Assembly (NCBI RefSeq): GCF_009734425.1
Contig: NZ_CP046455.1
Location: 1,922,001 to 1,986,000 of the forward strand
Reading direction: 5' to 3'
Source of the DNA: Corynebacterium occultum
Lineage (GTDB): Bacteria > Actinomycetota > Actinomycetes > Mycobacteriales > Mycobacteriaceae
DNA length: 64,000 nucleotides
Both the position numbers and the translations under genes were made by a program. This document shows, one piece after another, positions 30,154 through 41,037 of this stretch. The notes under the pieces were generated by a model. The model was not told the DNA's origin, did no database searches, and was given only the letters and a program-made list of their open reading frames with translations. Position 1 is the first letter of the stretch, and every line of letters begins with the position of its first letter.

Positions 30154-30948
30154 TCATTGCTGGTTCAGGATCTTGTTCATCGTACCCATGATGGCTTTAT
30201 GGGCTTCCGCATTGCCCGCTATCACGCCCTCGGAGTTCATGGTCCACGGTTCTCCCTCGGTGCCCGTGACCACCCCACCAGCTGCCCGGATCAGCAGCAC
30301 ACCGGCGGCGTTGTCCCACACATTCGGGGAAAGGGAAAGGGCACCACCGAAGATGCCCTGGGCGGTGAATGCCAGGTCAACTCCCACGGAACCGGTGATC
30401 CGGGGCCGCAGGTAGGTTTCAGCGAGATCTGCCAGCAACCCCTGCCGGACCTGGGAGGAATAACGGGAATTCAGTGGCGAGGCCACCGAGGAAAAACCGA
30501 TCTGGGCGATCATCTTATCCGGGTCACGGAGCGGTTTGAGTGCCCGGCCGTTGAGATAGAGCGGGGAGGAGACATGGGCGCTGAGTCTTCGGCCCAGCAT
30601 GGGGATGGAGGTGACCGCGACCATCGGCTGTCCCTCCACCAGCAGGCTGAGCAGGATGGCGCAGAGCGGGTTGCCGGCGGCATAGTTGGCGGTGCCGTCA
30701 ATGGGATCGACGATCCACACCCGATCCCGGTTGAGGTCACCACCGGATTCCTCACCGTAGACCGGGATGCCGGTCTGGTCGCTGAGACTCGACCGCAGCT
30801 TTTCCTCGATCTCCAGATCGACCTTGGTGGCGAAATCCCCGCGTTCCTTGATCTGGTGGGGATCCGCCCCGAGGCCATGAATGAAGCTGCGTTCCGCTGC
30901 GGAGACGGCCGACTCGGCGATGCGCAGCATCGTGCTGGGATCAGTCAC
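30154..30948 (-). CDS. impA: Inositol monophosphatase family protein ImpA
   Basis: The 264-residue protein has all metal-site motifs of the family: YGEESGG, WIVDPIDGTANYA and the C-terminal WDNAAGVLL. In actinobacteria impA always sits between hisA and hisF. A role as histidinol-phosphatase has been proposed for relatives, but in C. glutamicum a separate HisN does that step, so the substrate (inositol phosphate or another) is not settled. GTG start at 30948. Confidence 0.9.
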   Translation of the reverse strand: MTDPSTMLRIAESAVSAAERSFIHGLGADPHQIKERGDFATKVDLEIEEKLRSSLSDQTGIPVYGEESGGDLNRDRVWIVDPIDGTANYAAGNPLCAILLSLLVEGQPMVAVTSIPMLGRRLSAHVSSPLYLNGRALKPLRDPDKMIAQIGFSSVASPLNSRYSSQVRQGLLADLAETYLRPRITGSVGVDLAFTAQGIFGGALSLSPNVWDNAAGVLLIRAAGGVVTGTEGEPWTMNSEGVIAGNAEAHKAIMGTMNKILNQQ

Positions 30949-31024
30949 CTCGGGGTTCCCCCTCCTCTGCGGAAATCATCAGACCACATATCCCCTGGGG
31001 CGGGGCACTCACGCCGCCGGGGTC

Positions 31025-31762
31025 TTAAAGCGCAGCGACTGCCGCAAGTGCCTCACTGAGGGTGAAACGCTTCTCATAGAGAGCCTTGCCGATGATCGCG
31101 GAATCGATACCCTCATCCTGGTAGCGAGCCAGTTCCAGGACATCCTCCAGTTGGGAGATGCCACCGGAGGCGATGATCTTGGCATCGGTGGCTGCTGCCA
31201 CCTCACGCAGCAGGTCCACATTCGGCCCGGTCAGGGTGCCGTCCTTGGAGACATCGGTGACCACGAAGCGGGTGCAGCCCTGGGAATCCAGGCGCTCCAG
31301 CACCTCCCAGAGGTCACCGCCATCAGACACCCAGCCATTACCGCGGGTCCGCCACTCCCCCTCGATATTGCGCACGGCGATATCGACGGCGATCTTCTCA
31401 CCGTGGGTGGCCAGCACCTTGGCGATCCACTCCGGGTTCTCCAGGGCGGCGGTGCCGATGTTGACCCGGGTGGCGCCGGTGGCCAGGGCGCGTTCCAGGG
31501 AGGCATCATCACGGATGCCACCGGTCAGCTCGACCTTGATATCGAGCTTGCCCACCACCTCGGTCATCATCTCGAGGTTGGAGCCGCGATTGAAAGCGGC
31601 ATCCAGGTCGACGAAGTGCAGCCACTCCGCCCCCTGTTCCTGCCACTTGAGGGCAGCCTCGATCGGGGATCCATAGGACTTTTCGGTACCGGCTTCGCCC
31701 TGATCGAGACGAACCGCCTGGCCGTCGACCACGTCGACGGCGGGAAGAAGTGTGAAGCTCAT
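31025..31762 (-). CDS. hisA: ProFAR isomerase HisA (PriA-derived)
   Basis: The 245-residue TIM barrel catalyses the fourth step of histidine synthesis. It begins [19 protein letters not shown], with the catalytic Asp10 and Asp170 (VVTDVSKDG). It aligns closely with the bifunctional PriA of mycobacteria. However, where M. tuberculosis PriA has Arg in RGRGW this protein has Asn142 (RGNGW), and the Ser in VELSGG is Thr80. These fit the subHisA type described for corynebacteria, which lost the TrpF reaction. The ATG at 31762 starts the family N-terminus; upstream frame is rejected. Confidence 0.95.
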   Translation of the reverse strand: MSFTLLPAVDVVDGQAVRLDQGEAGTEKSYGSPIEAALKWQEQGAEWLHFVDLDAAFNRGSNLEMMTEVVGKLDIKVELTGGIRDDASLERALATGATRVNIGTAALENPEWIAKVLATHGEKIAVDIAVRNIEGEWRTRGNGWVSDGGDLWEVLERLDSQGCTRFVVTDVSKDGTLTGPNVDLLREVAAATDAKIIASGGISQLEDVLELARYQDEGIDSAIIGKALYEKRFTLSEALAAVAAL

Positions 31763-31793
31763 GGTTAACCAGTGTAGCGTCTGACCGCCGGGG

Positions 31794-32429
31794 TTAGAGC
31801 GAATCCACCCAGTTAAGCAACAACTGTGCCCCGACATCCCCTGACTTCTCCGGGTGGAACTGGGTTGCCCAGAGCGGACCATTCTCCACGGCGGCAACGA
31901 AACGGTCGGAATCCTGCTGTGCCCACATCACCTGCGGTGGGGTGGTCAGGTCATCACCCTCGAATTCCCAGGTACGCACACCATAGGAGTGCACGAAATA
32001 GAAACGGTCCGCCGGATCAATGCCCGCGAACATCTTCGAACCCTCAGCACCGCTGACGGTGTTCCAGCCCATGTGCGGCAGGATCCTCGTCTGGAGCTTC
32101 TCGACGGTCCCTGGCCACTCACCACACCCGGCGGTGGTCACGCCGTGTTCACTGCCCCGGTCGAAGAGGATCTGCATTCCTACGCAGATGCCCATCACCG
32201 GCCTGCCCCCGGCCAACCGCTCCCCGATCAGACGGGGACCGTAGACCTGGTGCAGACCATCCATGCAGGCGGCATAGGCACCGACACCAGGTACCAGCAG
32301 TCCATCGGCGGCGAGCACCACCTTGGGGTCATTGGTTACGGTGACCTGGGCACCGACCCTTTCCAGGGCGCGTTGGGCTGAACGCAGGTTTCCGGATCCA
32401 TAGTCGAGCAGGGCGACAGTCTTAGTCAT
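31794..32429 (-). CDS. hisH: Imidazole glycerol phosphate synthase, glutaminase subunit
   Basis: HisH supplies ammonia from glutamine to HisF. The 211-residue class I amidotransferase has the nucleophile Cys in [10 protein letters not shown] and the His-Glu pair in [10 protein letters not shown]. The family start [17 protein letters not shown] is at 32429. It ends 31 bases before hisA. Confidence 0.97.
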   Translation of the reverse strand: MTKTVALLDYGSGNLRSAQRALERVGAQVTVTNDPKVVLAADGLLVPGVGAYAACMDGLHQVYGPRLIGERLAGGRPVMGICVGMQILFDRGSEHGVTTAGCGEWPGTVEKLQTRILPHMGWNTVSGAEGSKMFAGIDPADRFYFVHSYGVRTWEFEGDDLTTPPQVMWAQQDSDRFVAAVENGPLWATQFHPEKSGDVGAQLLLNWVDSL

Positions 32430-32448
32430 GGTCTGAAGTTTATTGCAT

Positions 32449-33873
32449 TCACCCGTTTTCCCGGGTATCGGGTTCCCCACTCTCGCGGTGCTTCCAGCCC
32501 GGGTTCTGCGGGCGGCGGCTCGACTCTTCTCCGACCTGCTCCGGGCGGCTCGCTCCCCGACCCCGACGGGCGCCGCGCACCGTCCGCCGCAGAATCGGCA
32601 GCTGCCGCAGGCGGGCGGCGGTGTTGCCCCTTTCGCTGATGCGACGGCGACCCGTGAAACGATCCGCCAGGGTCAGCGCCAGGCCGACCAGGACGATCAG
32701 TGCGCCGATCCCGAAGGCCCCGTGGTAGGCCAGCTGGGCGGCGGCGGCACCGAGCAGGAAGGAACCCAGGCCGGTGCCGGCATCATAGGAGATATTCCAG
32801 ATGGCGGAGGCCTCGGAAACCTTGGAACGGGGCAAACGGAAGAACATTGACAACAGGGCCTCATTCTGCACCATGCCGAAACCACCCCCGAAGAAGACCG
32901 CCGCCAGCATCAGCCACCACACCGAGCCCTCCGTGTAGAGGATCAACGACATCAGGGCAACCCCGAGGAAACCGATGATCAGGGCGGGAATCATGGTGGC
33001 TCCGGGCTTGCCACGGCGGTCCGCGATCACCCCGGATAGGTAGCGGAACACCATGGCGGAGGCACCGGCGATGGACAGCATGAAACCACCGATGACCGCC
33101 CCGGTGACCGGGTCGAGTTCGCGCACCGCCGCCGGCAGGAAGGAGGAAACCGCACCGAAGCTCATGGACAGGGAGGTCACGGCGAGAGCCGGGATGAGCA
33201 CCAGTCGCCAGGTGGCCACCGGTTTCTGGGGGACCTCTGCCCCCTCCCCGGTGTCCGGGGTGGACTTGGCTGCGGCCTTGAGTCGCGGGATCCGCAGACA
33301 CATCAGGGCCGCCACCAGGGCGATGACGGTGGCGATGCCATAGACGATGTCAAAGCTGGCGGCACGACCGATCGCCAGACCCATCGGCAGGAAGATCATC
33401 TGGGAGAGCCCGATGAACACGCCGAGCATGCCGGAACCCTTACCCAGGAAACGGACCGGCACCAATTCCGCGATCAGGGCGGATTCCGCGACAGTGATGG
33501 CGCCGAAACCGATGCCGCGTAGCGCCGAGAAGAAGAGGACGACGCCGGCATCCATGCCCAGCAGATAACCAAGACTGGGGGCACCCAGCATGAAGGCGGA
33601 GAAGACCATCACCGGGTTATAACCGAATTTTCGCAGCGCCGCCGGGGTCAGGATCTGGGTCAACACGGTGGCTGCCATGAAGATGCCGGTGGAGGCACCG
33701 GCAAGGGTGTCGCTGCCACCGTTGTCGAGCACCGCCAGGGGGATCACCGGCAGCAACATGGACCAGCTGCCGAAAGCGGCCGCCACCGCGATCAGGGTGG
33801 CGACGAAGCCGGGGCTCTTCCAGATGCTGTCGAGTTTTTCAATCTCATCCCGAGAAAGAGCCCGCTTCGCCAC
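32449..33873 (-). CDS. MFS transporter inside the his operon
   Basis: The 474-residue protein has twelve hydrophobic segments in two bundles with a hydrophilic middle loop (about 198-222). It is an MFS member, probably an efflux pump, but the substrate is unknown. A C-terminal tail of some 70 Arg-rich residues is cytoplasmic. The GTG start directly follows the TAA of the 69-residue gene, and its stop is 19 bases before hisH, so it is co-transcribed with the histidine genes. C. glutamicum has a transporter gene at the same place. Confidence 0.88.
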   Translation of the reverse strand: MAKRALSRDEIEKLDSIWKSPGFVATLIAVAAAFGSWSMLLPVIPLAVLDNGGSDTLAGASTGIFMAATVLTQILTPAALRKFGYNPVMVFSAFMLGAPSLGYLLGMDAGVVLFFSALRGIGFGAITVAESALIAELVPVRFLGKGSGMLGVFIGLSQMIFLPMGLAIGRAASFDIVYGIATVIALVAALMCLRIPRLKAAAKSTPDTGEGAEVPQKPVATWRLVLIPALAVTSLSMSFGAVSSFLPAAVRELDPVTGAVIGGFMLSIAGASAMVFRYLSGVIADRRGKPGATMIPALIIGFLGVALMSLILYTEGSVWWLMLAAVFFGGGFGMVQNEALLSMFFRLPRSKVSEASAIWNISYDAGTGLGSFLLGAAAAQLAYHGAFGIGALIVLVGLALTLADRFTGRRRISERGNTAARLRQLPILRRTVRGARRGRGASRPEQVGEESSRRPQNPGWKHRESGEPDTRENG

Positions 33874-34083
33874 TTAAGTCATCGCTCCAATCAACCACAT
33901 GACCGCACCCACGGTGGCTACGGCAGCCAGAACCGCCATGATGACGGTCAGGAATTTATTGTCGCTCTTATAGGCCGACCAGGCTCCTCCCACGAGGAGG
34001 CCAGCCACGAGCATCAGCAGGTAGATCATCCAGTTATTGGATTCCGCTGCCTGTTCCTGCGCAACTCTAGCAATTGGTGGCAT
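33874..34083 (-). CDS. Small membrane protein in the his operon
   Basis: This 69-residue protein has two hydrophobic segments (about 18-37 and 45-67) separated by a short charged turn (YKSDNKF). It lies between hisB (3 bases away) and the MFS gene (stop touching its GTG), so it is translationally coupled to both. Function unknown; it may assist the transporter. Confidence 0.8.
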   Translation of the reverse strand: MPPIARVAQEQAAESNNWMIYLLMLVAGLLVGGAWSAYKSDNKFLTVIMAVLAAVATVGAVMWLIGAMT

Positions 34084-34086
34084 GTT

Positions 34087-34689
34087 TTACAGAGCGCCCT
34101 TGGTCGAAGGGACACCGGTGACCCGGGGATCCATTTCGACGGCGGTGCGCAGGGCACGGGCAACTGCCTTGTACTCGGCTTCAGTGATGTGGTGCGGGTC
34201 CCGGCCGTGGTGGCAGATCACGTGCAAGGTGATCCGTGAGTTCAGGGCCAGGGTCTCGAAGAAGTGCTCGTTGATGACGGTGGCGTAGTGGCCCCCGATC
34301 ACCGAGGTGATCATGTGGTCCGGTTCGCCCTTGATCACGAAGTAGGGACGGCCGGAGATGTCCACCACGGCTTCCACCAGGGTCTCATCCATCGGCAGCT
34401 GCTGGGAACCGAAACGGCGGATGCCCTTCTTGTCCCCCACGGCGTCGAGAAGCGCCTGTCCGAGCACGATGGCGGTGTCTTCCACGGTGTGGTGGGCATC
34501 GATCTCGATATCACCCTTGGCGTGGACCTTCAGGTCGAAGCTGCCATGCACACCGAAGGCGGTGAGCATGTGGTCGAAGAAAGGCAGGCCGGTGTCGATG
34601 TCGACCTGGCCGCTGCCGTCAAGATTGATCTCGACGCTGATGTCGGACTCGCTGGTGGTGCGGGTGGCACGACCGATTCGTTGGGTCAC
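34087..34689 (-). CDS. hisB: Imidazoleglycerol-phosphate dehydratase
   Basis: HisB performs the sixth step of histidine synthesis. The 200-residue monofunctional enzyme shows the manganese-binding [27 protein letters not shown] and [18 protein letters not shown]. No phosphatase domain is attached, as usual in actinobacteria. GTG start at 34689, with an AGGAGT ribosome site. Confidence 0.97.
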   Translation of the reverse strand: MTQRIGRATRTTSESDISVEINLDGSGQVDIDTGLPFFDHMLTAFGVHGSFDLKVHAKGDIEIDAHHTVEDTAIVLGQALLDAVGDKKGIRRFGSQQLPMDETLVEAVVDISGRPYFVIKGEPDHMITSVIGGHYATVINEHFFETLALNSRITLHVICHHGRDPHHITEAEYKAVARALRTAVEMDPRVTGVPSTKGAL

Positions 34690-34704
34690 TGGGTACTCCT
34701 AGAA

Positions 34705-35835
<1,131 letters not shown>

Positions 35836-37167
35836 CTATTTACCTTCCCGGTCAGTGCTCAGATCCTCGAAGCGGGCGCGGATGGCCTCACCGTGGGCCG
35901 GAAGGTCCTCGGCGTCGGCAAGCGCGATCACGGTCTCACTGATCTCCTTCAGGGCCCGCTCATCATATTCGATGAGGTTGACGGGGCGCAGGAAGGTGTG
36001 GGTGGTCAGGCCGGAGCTGAAACGGGCGGTACCGGAGGTGGGCAGTACGTGGTTGGAACCGGCGGCGTAGTCACCCAGCGGGACCGGGGCGAAGTCGCCG
36101 ACGAAGATGGCACCGGCATGGCGGATACGCTCCGCCACCTTGCGGGCATTGCGGGTGTGCACCTCCAGGTGTTCCGCGGCGTAGGCATCGGCAGCGGCGA
36201 TCGCGGTTTCCAGATCGTCGACCAACACGATGCCGGACTGCTGGCCCTTCAGCGCCTCAGCCACCCGCTCAGCGTTGCGGGTGATGCTGTAGCGGGCCCC
36301 CACCTCGACGATGACCTGTTCCGCCAGTTCCACCGAATCGGTGATCAGCACCGATGCTGCCAGGACATCATGTTCGGCCTGACTGATCAGGTCATAGGCG
36401 ATGTTGACCGGGTCAGCCGAATCATCAGCCAGGATGGCGATCTCGGTGGGACCAGCTTCGGAATCAATGCCGACCACACCGTTGACCAGTCGCTTGGCCG
36501 CGGTGACGAAGATATTGCCGGGGCCGGTGATCTTGTCCACCGGTTCCAGGCCTGCCGCATCATCGCCGTAGGCCAGCAGGGCGATACCCTGGGCACCGCC
36601 GACGGCCCAGACCTCGCTGACACCCAGCAGCTCACAGGCCGCCAGGATGGTGGGGTGCGGCAATCCACCGAACTCCGCCTGCGGCGGGGAAGCCACCACC
36701 AGGGACTCCACCCCGGCAGCCTGGGCCGGAACCACATTCATGACCACGCTGGAGGGATAGACGGCGCTGCCACCGGGGACATAGAGACCCACTCGGACCA
36801 CCGGGAGAAAGACCTCGGTGACGGTGGCACCCGGGGCCAGTTCCGTGGTGTGGGGGTTCGGAACCTGCTCAGTGTGAACCTTGCGGACCCTGGCGATGGC
36901 CTCCTCCAGAGCTTCCCGCACCTTCGGATCCAGCTCCGCCAATGCCCTGCGCAACTCCTCCGGGGCAACCCTCACCTGGGCTGGGCGAACCTTGTCGAAC
37001 TTCTCACCGAAGTCCAGGGCCGCCTCAGCACCCTGGTGCCGGACCTCCTCAACCATCGGGGTGACGGTCGGCAGGACCGCGTTGACATCCGTACCACCCC
37101 GGGGAAGGGCGCGGCGGAGTTCACTCATCGAAGGGGTACGACCACGGAGGTCGATCAGGTTCAGCAT
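35836..37167 (-). CDS. hisD: Histidinol dehydrogenase
   Basis: HisD oxidises histidinol to histidine in two NAD-dependent steps. The 443-residue zinc enzyme shows [48 protein letters not shown] and [12 protein letters not shown]. The C-terminal part contains the conserved [22 protein letters not shown]. The ATG at 37167 begins the family N-terminus (MLNLIDLRG); its ribosome site is weak. First gene of the his operon. Confidence 0.97.
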   Translation of the reverse strand: MLNLIDLRGRTPSMSELRRALPRGGTDVNAVLPTVTPMVEEVRHQGAEAALDFGEKFDKVRPAQVRVAPEELRRALAELDPKVREALEEAIARVRKVHTEQVPNPHTTELAPGATVTEVFLPVVRVGLYVPGGSAVYPSSVVMNVVPAQAAGVESLVVASPPQAEFGGLPHPTILAACELLGVSEVWAVGGAQGIALLAYGDDAAGLEPVDKITGPGNIFVTAAKRLVNGVVGIDSEAGPTEIAILADDSADPVNIAYDLISQAEHDVLAASVLITDSVELAEQVIVEVGARYSITRNAERVAEALKGQQSGIVLVDDLETAIAAADAYAAEHLEVHTRNARKVAERIRHAGAIFVGDFAPVPLGDYAAGSNHVLPTSGTARFSSGLTTHTFLRPVNLIEYDERALKEISETVIALADAEDLPAHGEAIRARFEDLSTDREGK

Positions 37168-37296
37168 GGAAGACAGCTTTCTGTGGTTCTCGAGCCGATG
37201 GACGGTGGGTGGTCTTGACCCGCTGGCATGATGGGGCTTCCCTGGCAGTGCCCCGGGGCCCCGGCAAACCGAATCAGACCGCACGGTCTCATTGTA
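37168..37296 (-). promoter_or_regulatory. his operon promoter and leader
   Basis: On the minus strand TACAAT (37291-37296) is a good -10 hexamer; a -35 element is not clear. The resulting leader of about 117 bases has G+C-rich self-complementary segments (around 37228-37265) and a 22-codon frame beginning ATGCCAGCG that ends across the hisD start. I find no T-box consensus. The rest of the 264-base gap to 37431 holds nothing recognisable. Confidence 0.5.
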
Positions 37297-37431
37297 TGCC
37301 TTGGCCAAGACCCTGCTGAAACCACCCACAATCCATACATTCCGCAGGTGCCAGGGGATACACTGGGAATTCAAAACCGATAGCCCCACCGGGGCGAACT
37401 TCCCCGGGCCCCATCATGAGGAACACCCACG

Positions 37432-38811
37432 TTGAGTCAGCACACCCCCGGACCAGATCCCACCAGGAAGCAACGGCCGGAACCGGTCACCCTGGCCGCG
37501 GTCAAGGCCGCCGGTGAGAGTTTCGGATACAGCTCCCACCCCGCCGGGGACCGACTCATCTTCCCCTGGAATGATCACCGCGTCACCGTCTTCCTCATGG
37601 GCGGAAATGGCCTGCCCACCGATGACCCGGAGACCCTGATCTTCGATACCCTGGTGCGGGGGGAGCTCGATCTGAGCCGGGCCGCTGATCTGGCCAGGGT
37701 GGTCAATGAGTGGAACCGGGAGCGCCTGGGGCCCTCCCTTTCCTTCCGGATGGGCCCGGAGGGCAACCTGATCCTCCATGCCCGCTCTGCGCTGCAGGTC
37801 CGCCACGGTCTCAGTCATGAGCAGTTGGCGGAATACCTCCATGAATTGATGGAAACCATCCAGCTGGCGGTGTCCACTCTGCTCAGCGAGTTCCCGGAAC
37901 TCTCCTATGAAGTCGGACCAGAGGGGGACACCCGTCAGGAATCCGATCTGGTGGCCTTGCAGGAGCCCTTGCCCGGTACGCTGCGGGACAACAGCATCCC
38001 GGATCTCCCGACCACCTCACCCCCACCGACCTCTGATCCCCCGCCTGTCCATGTCACTGAATGGCCCGCCGTTGAACGGAAGGAAGGTGATGACCAGACC
38101 ATGAGTTCCCACAATGACCCAGACTCCCCCAACCCCGAGAACGAAGACCCGGGGATGGACTCCGCCGCAGAACAGCTGTCGGACATGGAGGAGTCGACGG
38201 ACACCACCGGACGCCACCGACGGGAAACCGATCCCCGCTCCAGCGAAACCCCGGAGCTCCCAGCTGGCGAAGTGACCTGGCCCAGTTCCACCAGGCACAG
38301 TCTCCCTCCCAATGAGACCGCCTTTCCGGAGATCTACAACGATGAACAGTCAAGTTCCTCCCCACAACGTCCCTTCGAGGTCACCCTGGACCGGGTGCGG
38401 GAGGCGCTGGCGGATCTCGGGGTGCATAAAACCCGCGGTGATGAAAATGTGATCGTCGCCTGGGTCAATGAGGTGCTCTTCGGATTCTTCCTCGACAACG
38501 GCCCCAGTTATCTGGTCAAGGGGCACTGGGACCCGAACCTGGACCCGGAGCGGGACTTCATGCGGATCTTCCTGCTCTGCAATGACTGGAATGAGTCAGC
38601 CATCAACACCAAGGCCTTCTGCCACACCGACAGTGATGGCCTCCAGGTCCGGGTGGAGTTCACTGCCCCGGTGGGCAGGGGACTCAATGACGCCCAGCTC
38701 GGCCACAACACCGAGGTGGCCATCAATCAGGTGCTGCACGCCCTGGATTCGATCAGCAATGAAGCAATCGGGGAATCCGTGGTGCACTGGCCCCGCCCCG
38801 GACACGACTGA
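37432..38811 (+). CDS. Protein with two YbjN domains
   Basis: The 459-residue protein has a YbjN-like domain at each end (about 18-155 and 325-455), with similar segments such as VNEWNRERLGPSL and CNDWNESAINTKA. A Pro/Ser/Glu-rich, probably disordered linker joins them. YbjN domains resemble type III secretion chaperones, and bacterial members are thought to act as regulators or chaperones. The TTG start at 37432 is supported by GAGGA upstream. It is divergent from hisD. Confidence 0.78.
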   Translation: MSQHTPGPDPTRKQRPEPVTLAAVKAAGESFGYSSHPAGDRLIFPWNDHRVTVFLMGGNGLPTDDPETLIFDTLVRGELDLSRAADLARVVNEWNRERLGPSLSFRMGPEGNLILHARSALQVRHGLSHEQLAEYLHELMETIQLAVSTLLSEFPELSYEVGPEGDTRQESDLVALQEPLPGTLRDNSIPDLPTTSPPPTSDPPPVHVTEWPAVERKEGDDQTMSSHNDPDSPNPENEDPGMDSAAEQLSDMEESTDTTGRHRRETDPRSSETPELPAGEVTWPSSTRHSLPPNETAFPEIYNDEQSSSSPQRPFEVTLDRVREALADLGVHKTRGDENVIVAWVNEVLFGFFLDNGPSYLVKGHWDPNLDPERDFMRIFLLCNDWNESAINTKAFCHTDSDGLQVRVEFTAPVGRGLNDAQLGHNTEVAINQVLHALDSISNEAIGESVVHWPRPGHD

Positions 38812-38829
38812 GCCGGAATCCCACTCCCC

Positions 38830-38857
38830 TTTCCTGGGGATGCTGCCAGGAAAAATT
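38830..38857. terminator. Small hairpin between YbjN and membrane gene
   Basis: TTTCCTGG (38830-38837) pairs with CCAGGAAA (38846-38853), followed by AA. It may end transcription from either side; weak. Confidence 0.4.
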
Positions 38858-38934
38858 CCCCCAGGGCCGCCCTCACTGAATCATGGGGCAGTCTGGGGGG
38901 TTCATTTCCTTCCGGACCGTCTCTTCTCCGAAAG

Positions 38935-39471
38935 TTAGTTGATCTCCGGCGAGACGAGCACCGCACACCAGTAGGCCAGGGAGGCCATGAACGGAGCGGC
39001 GATAAAAGCGGTCCCGGGATTCATCCCCGGCAGCAACCGGAAGGTCTCCCCCACCTCCAGGGCATCCTGCTCCGGAACCGGATGCAGCAGCAGACTGACC
39101 TGATCACCGACGACGAGGAACACCACTGCCCCGAGGAAGGCGCAGAGGGTGACCCAGAACAGGGTGCCCAGTCCTCGGGTCCCATCGGAGACCACGAACA
39201 TCACCAACGCAAGAAGGGCCCCAAGTAGTCCGGTGGCCACTGCGAAAGAGATGAAGGAGGTGAACTCCACATTGAAGGCCGGAGTCAGGTAGACATCGCC
39301 ACTGTCGGTGACAGTGGCGTCATAAGTGGGGCGCAGCATGGCCCACAGTGCCCCCACCCCGGCGTAAACCACCAGGCTCAGCGCAAGAAACCCCGCCAGT
39401 GAACCGGCGGCCCTGGTTAAGGGCCCCCGGTTCACTGGCGGGGTGATGGCAGTCTCGGTAGCTCCGGTCAT
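38935..39471 (-). CDS. Four-helix membrane protein, DUF2567-like
   Basis: The 178-residue protein has hydrophobic segments at about 25-45, 75-95, 102-123 and 153-173. The loop between the first two (RPTYDATVTDSGDV) is polar. Size and layout resemble the actinobacterial DUF2567 family, but I assign this with limited confidence. Function unknown. It follows the lipoprotein gene by 26 bases and is probably co-transcribed with it. Confidence 0.7.
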   Translation of the reverse strand: MTGATETAITPPVNRGPLTRAAGSLAGFLALSLVVYAGVGALWAMLRPTYDATVTDSGDVYLTPAFNVEFTSFISFAVATGLLGALLALVMFVVSDGTRGLGTLFWVTLCAFLGAVVFLVVGDQVSLLLHPVPEQDALEVGETFRLLPGMNPGTAFIAAPFMASLAYWCAVLVSPEIN

Positions 39472-39497
39472 AGAAAACCAGGCTACCCCCTGAAGTT

Positions 39498-40211
39498 CTA
39501 GTTGCAGAACTTCCAGGCGCCGTCCTCAAGACGGAAGCGCTGGACCTTAGTGGTGGACTCCCCATCAGCGAAAGCGGTGACGGATGCGGAAGCAACTTCA
39601 CCGTCGATCTGAACGTCGTTGATGGCCTCAACGCGCGGGTTGGATTCGGCATAACCCGGGATGCTGTTCATCGGCAGATCCGGGATACCCTCCAGATCGA
39701 AGGCGGCGGCGCCACCATTGGCCTGGATGACCTCGTTACAGGTGTTCGCCGGGAGGTAGCCGAAGAATTCGTGCAGGGTGTCGGCCTCGTACATACCGTT
39801 GACCAATGACTCGATTGCAGCCTGCTCCTCTTCGCCAGCCGGCTGGCCACCCTCAACGGGGGGCAGCTCAGCGAAGGTCAGCTGACTATTGGCCAGGGGG
39901 TCGGCAGCGGCAGCGGCCGGGTCAATGGAACCCCGGGCAGCGGCAGCCGTGGAGCCATCTGCGGAACGGGCCTTAGCACCAGCCTCAGCGTTCTCCTCAG
40001 CACCAGCCTCAGTCTCGGTGTCGGTCCCAGCGGCAGCGGTGTCAGCGTTCTCCTCATCGGAGGCCTCTTCACCAGCAGCTGCGGTGGAGGAAGCGGTCGC
40101 AGTGGTGGTGGCCTCAGTGTCCTCAGAATCGGAACCGCAGGCAACCAGCGCGAGCGGGACAATGAGGGCGGAAGCGACCAAAGTCTTCTTGAGAGGGGAA
40201 AGAGTCAGCAC
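39498..40211 (-). CDS. Secreted lipoprotein
   Basis: The 237-residue protein has a lipoprotein signal peptide ending in the lipobox LVAC at residues 22-25. An acidic Ala/Glu/Thr-rich linker (about 28-100) leads to a small C-terminal domain of about 110 residues with one Cys pair (NTCNEV and FCN) and a beta-rich end, similar in layout to NTF2-like domains. Function unknown. It would be lipidated by the Lgt at 26107-27150. Confidence 0.85.
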   Translation of the reverse strand: MLTLSPLKKTLVASALIVPLALVACGSDSEDTEATTTATASSTAAAGEEASDEENADTAAAGTDTETEAGAEENAEAGAKARSADGSTAAAARGSIDPAAAAADPLANSQLTFAELPPVEGGQPAGEEEQAAIESLVNGMYEADTLHEFFGYLPANTCNEVIQANGGAAAFDLEGIPDLPMNSIPGYAESNPRVEAINDVQIDGEVASASVTAFADGESTTKVQRFRLEDGAWKFCN

Positions 40212-40400
40212 GAATGTATCTCCTGAATGATGGGTAGGTCGCAGCTAGGAAGCGAGGAAACTGCACGTCGCACACACGTTTTCCCTAGCACACTGCGCAC
40301 GTACCGAAATAGGTTATCAAGCTCTCCGTATAACTACCTTTATTTGCCCTGAGAACTTCAAAGGTTTCGGCCATCCCGATGTGCCGACTAGGGTTGACCC

Positions 40401-40946
40401 GTGCGACTTTCCAGGGAAAAGATCCTAGATGCAGGGCTCGAGATTCTCGATTCCTACGGCCTAGCAGACATGACCATGCGCCGTTTAGCTACCCACCTCG
40501 GGGTGGCCCCGGGTGCCCTGTACTGGCATTTTGCCAATAAACAGGCGTTGATTGAGTCCATCGCCCGGGAAATACTCACCCCTGCCCTCCGCCCCACTTC
40601 CACAACATCGGATCCTGACCCGGAAAAGTGGTGCACTGTGTTGAGGAGCACACTTCTACTACACCGAGATGGGGCAGAGCTGGTGGTGGCAGCGGTATCA
40701 ATGACCTCTCTTTATGATGAGCTTCTCGAGGTCCTCACCGCCCAACTTGAGGCATTCAACCAGGAACGTCGGACCGGAGCCGCGAGCCTGCTCCACTTCA
40801 CCCTGGGCTCCACCGCCCTGGAGCAATCCGCCCACCAGGCGGCGGAGGCCACGGGCGGGGCAGCCACACAACTTCCCGACGCCGCCGACTTCGAGCGGGG
40901 ACTGCAGATCATTCTCACCGGCATGAAAACCCTGGAAGAGCAGTAA
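40401..40946 (+). CDS. TetR family transcriptional regulator
   Basis: The 181-residue protein has a TetR helix-turn-helix at about 5-50 (ATHLGVAPGALYWHF) and a variable ligand-binding part after it. The C-terminal part resembles the TetR_C group found next to drug or sugar efflux genes. The GTG at 40401 has AGGG upstream. It is divergent from the lipoprotein gene, so that operon is a plausible target. Ligand unknown. Confidence 0.88.
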   Translation: MRLSREKILDAGLEILDSYGLADMTMRRLATHLGVAPGALYWHFANKQALIESIAREILTPALRPTSTTSDPDPEKWCTVLRSTLLLHRDGAELVVAAVSMTSLYDELLEVLTAQLEAFNQERRTGAASLLHFTLGSTALEQSAHQAAEATGGAATQLPDAADFERGLQIILTGMKTLEEQ

Positions 40947-41037
40947 CCTCCCGCCGAAGATGACGGAATTAAGCTTGTTTCCCCATAAAATAATCCCCCC
41001 CCCGGGGGCATTCCGCCCCCAACTCAGGATCGTCGAC
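40947..41037. other. Convergent gap with poly-C tract
   Basis: The gap holds a run of nine C followed by GGGGGC ATTCC GCCCCC, which can fold into a 6-bp hairpin (about 41004-41020). On the minus strand a T-rich stretch (ATTATTTTATG) comes after the C/G run, so it may terminate the nadC-like gene. The homopolymer could also be error-prone in sequencing. Confidence 0.4.

Noticed and set aside
37168..37296. T-box or His attenuator before hisD
   Set aside because: The T-box consensus (AGGGTGGNACCGCG) is absent and the small frame contains a single His codon.
40995..41008. Nine-C homopolymer as phase-variation tract
   Set aside because: It lies between convergent genes and outside any promoter or coding frame, so slippage would change nothing obvious.
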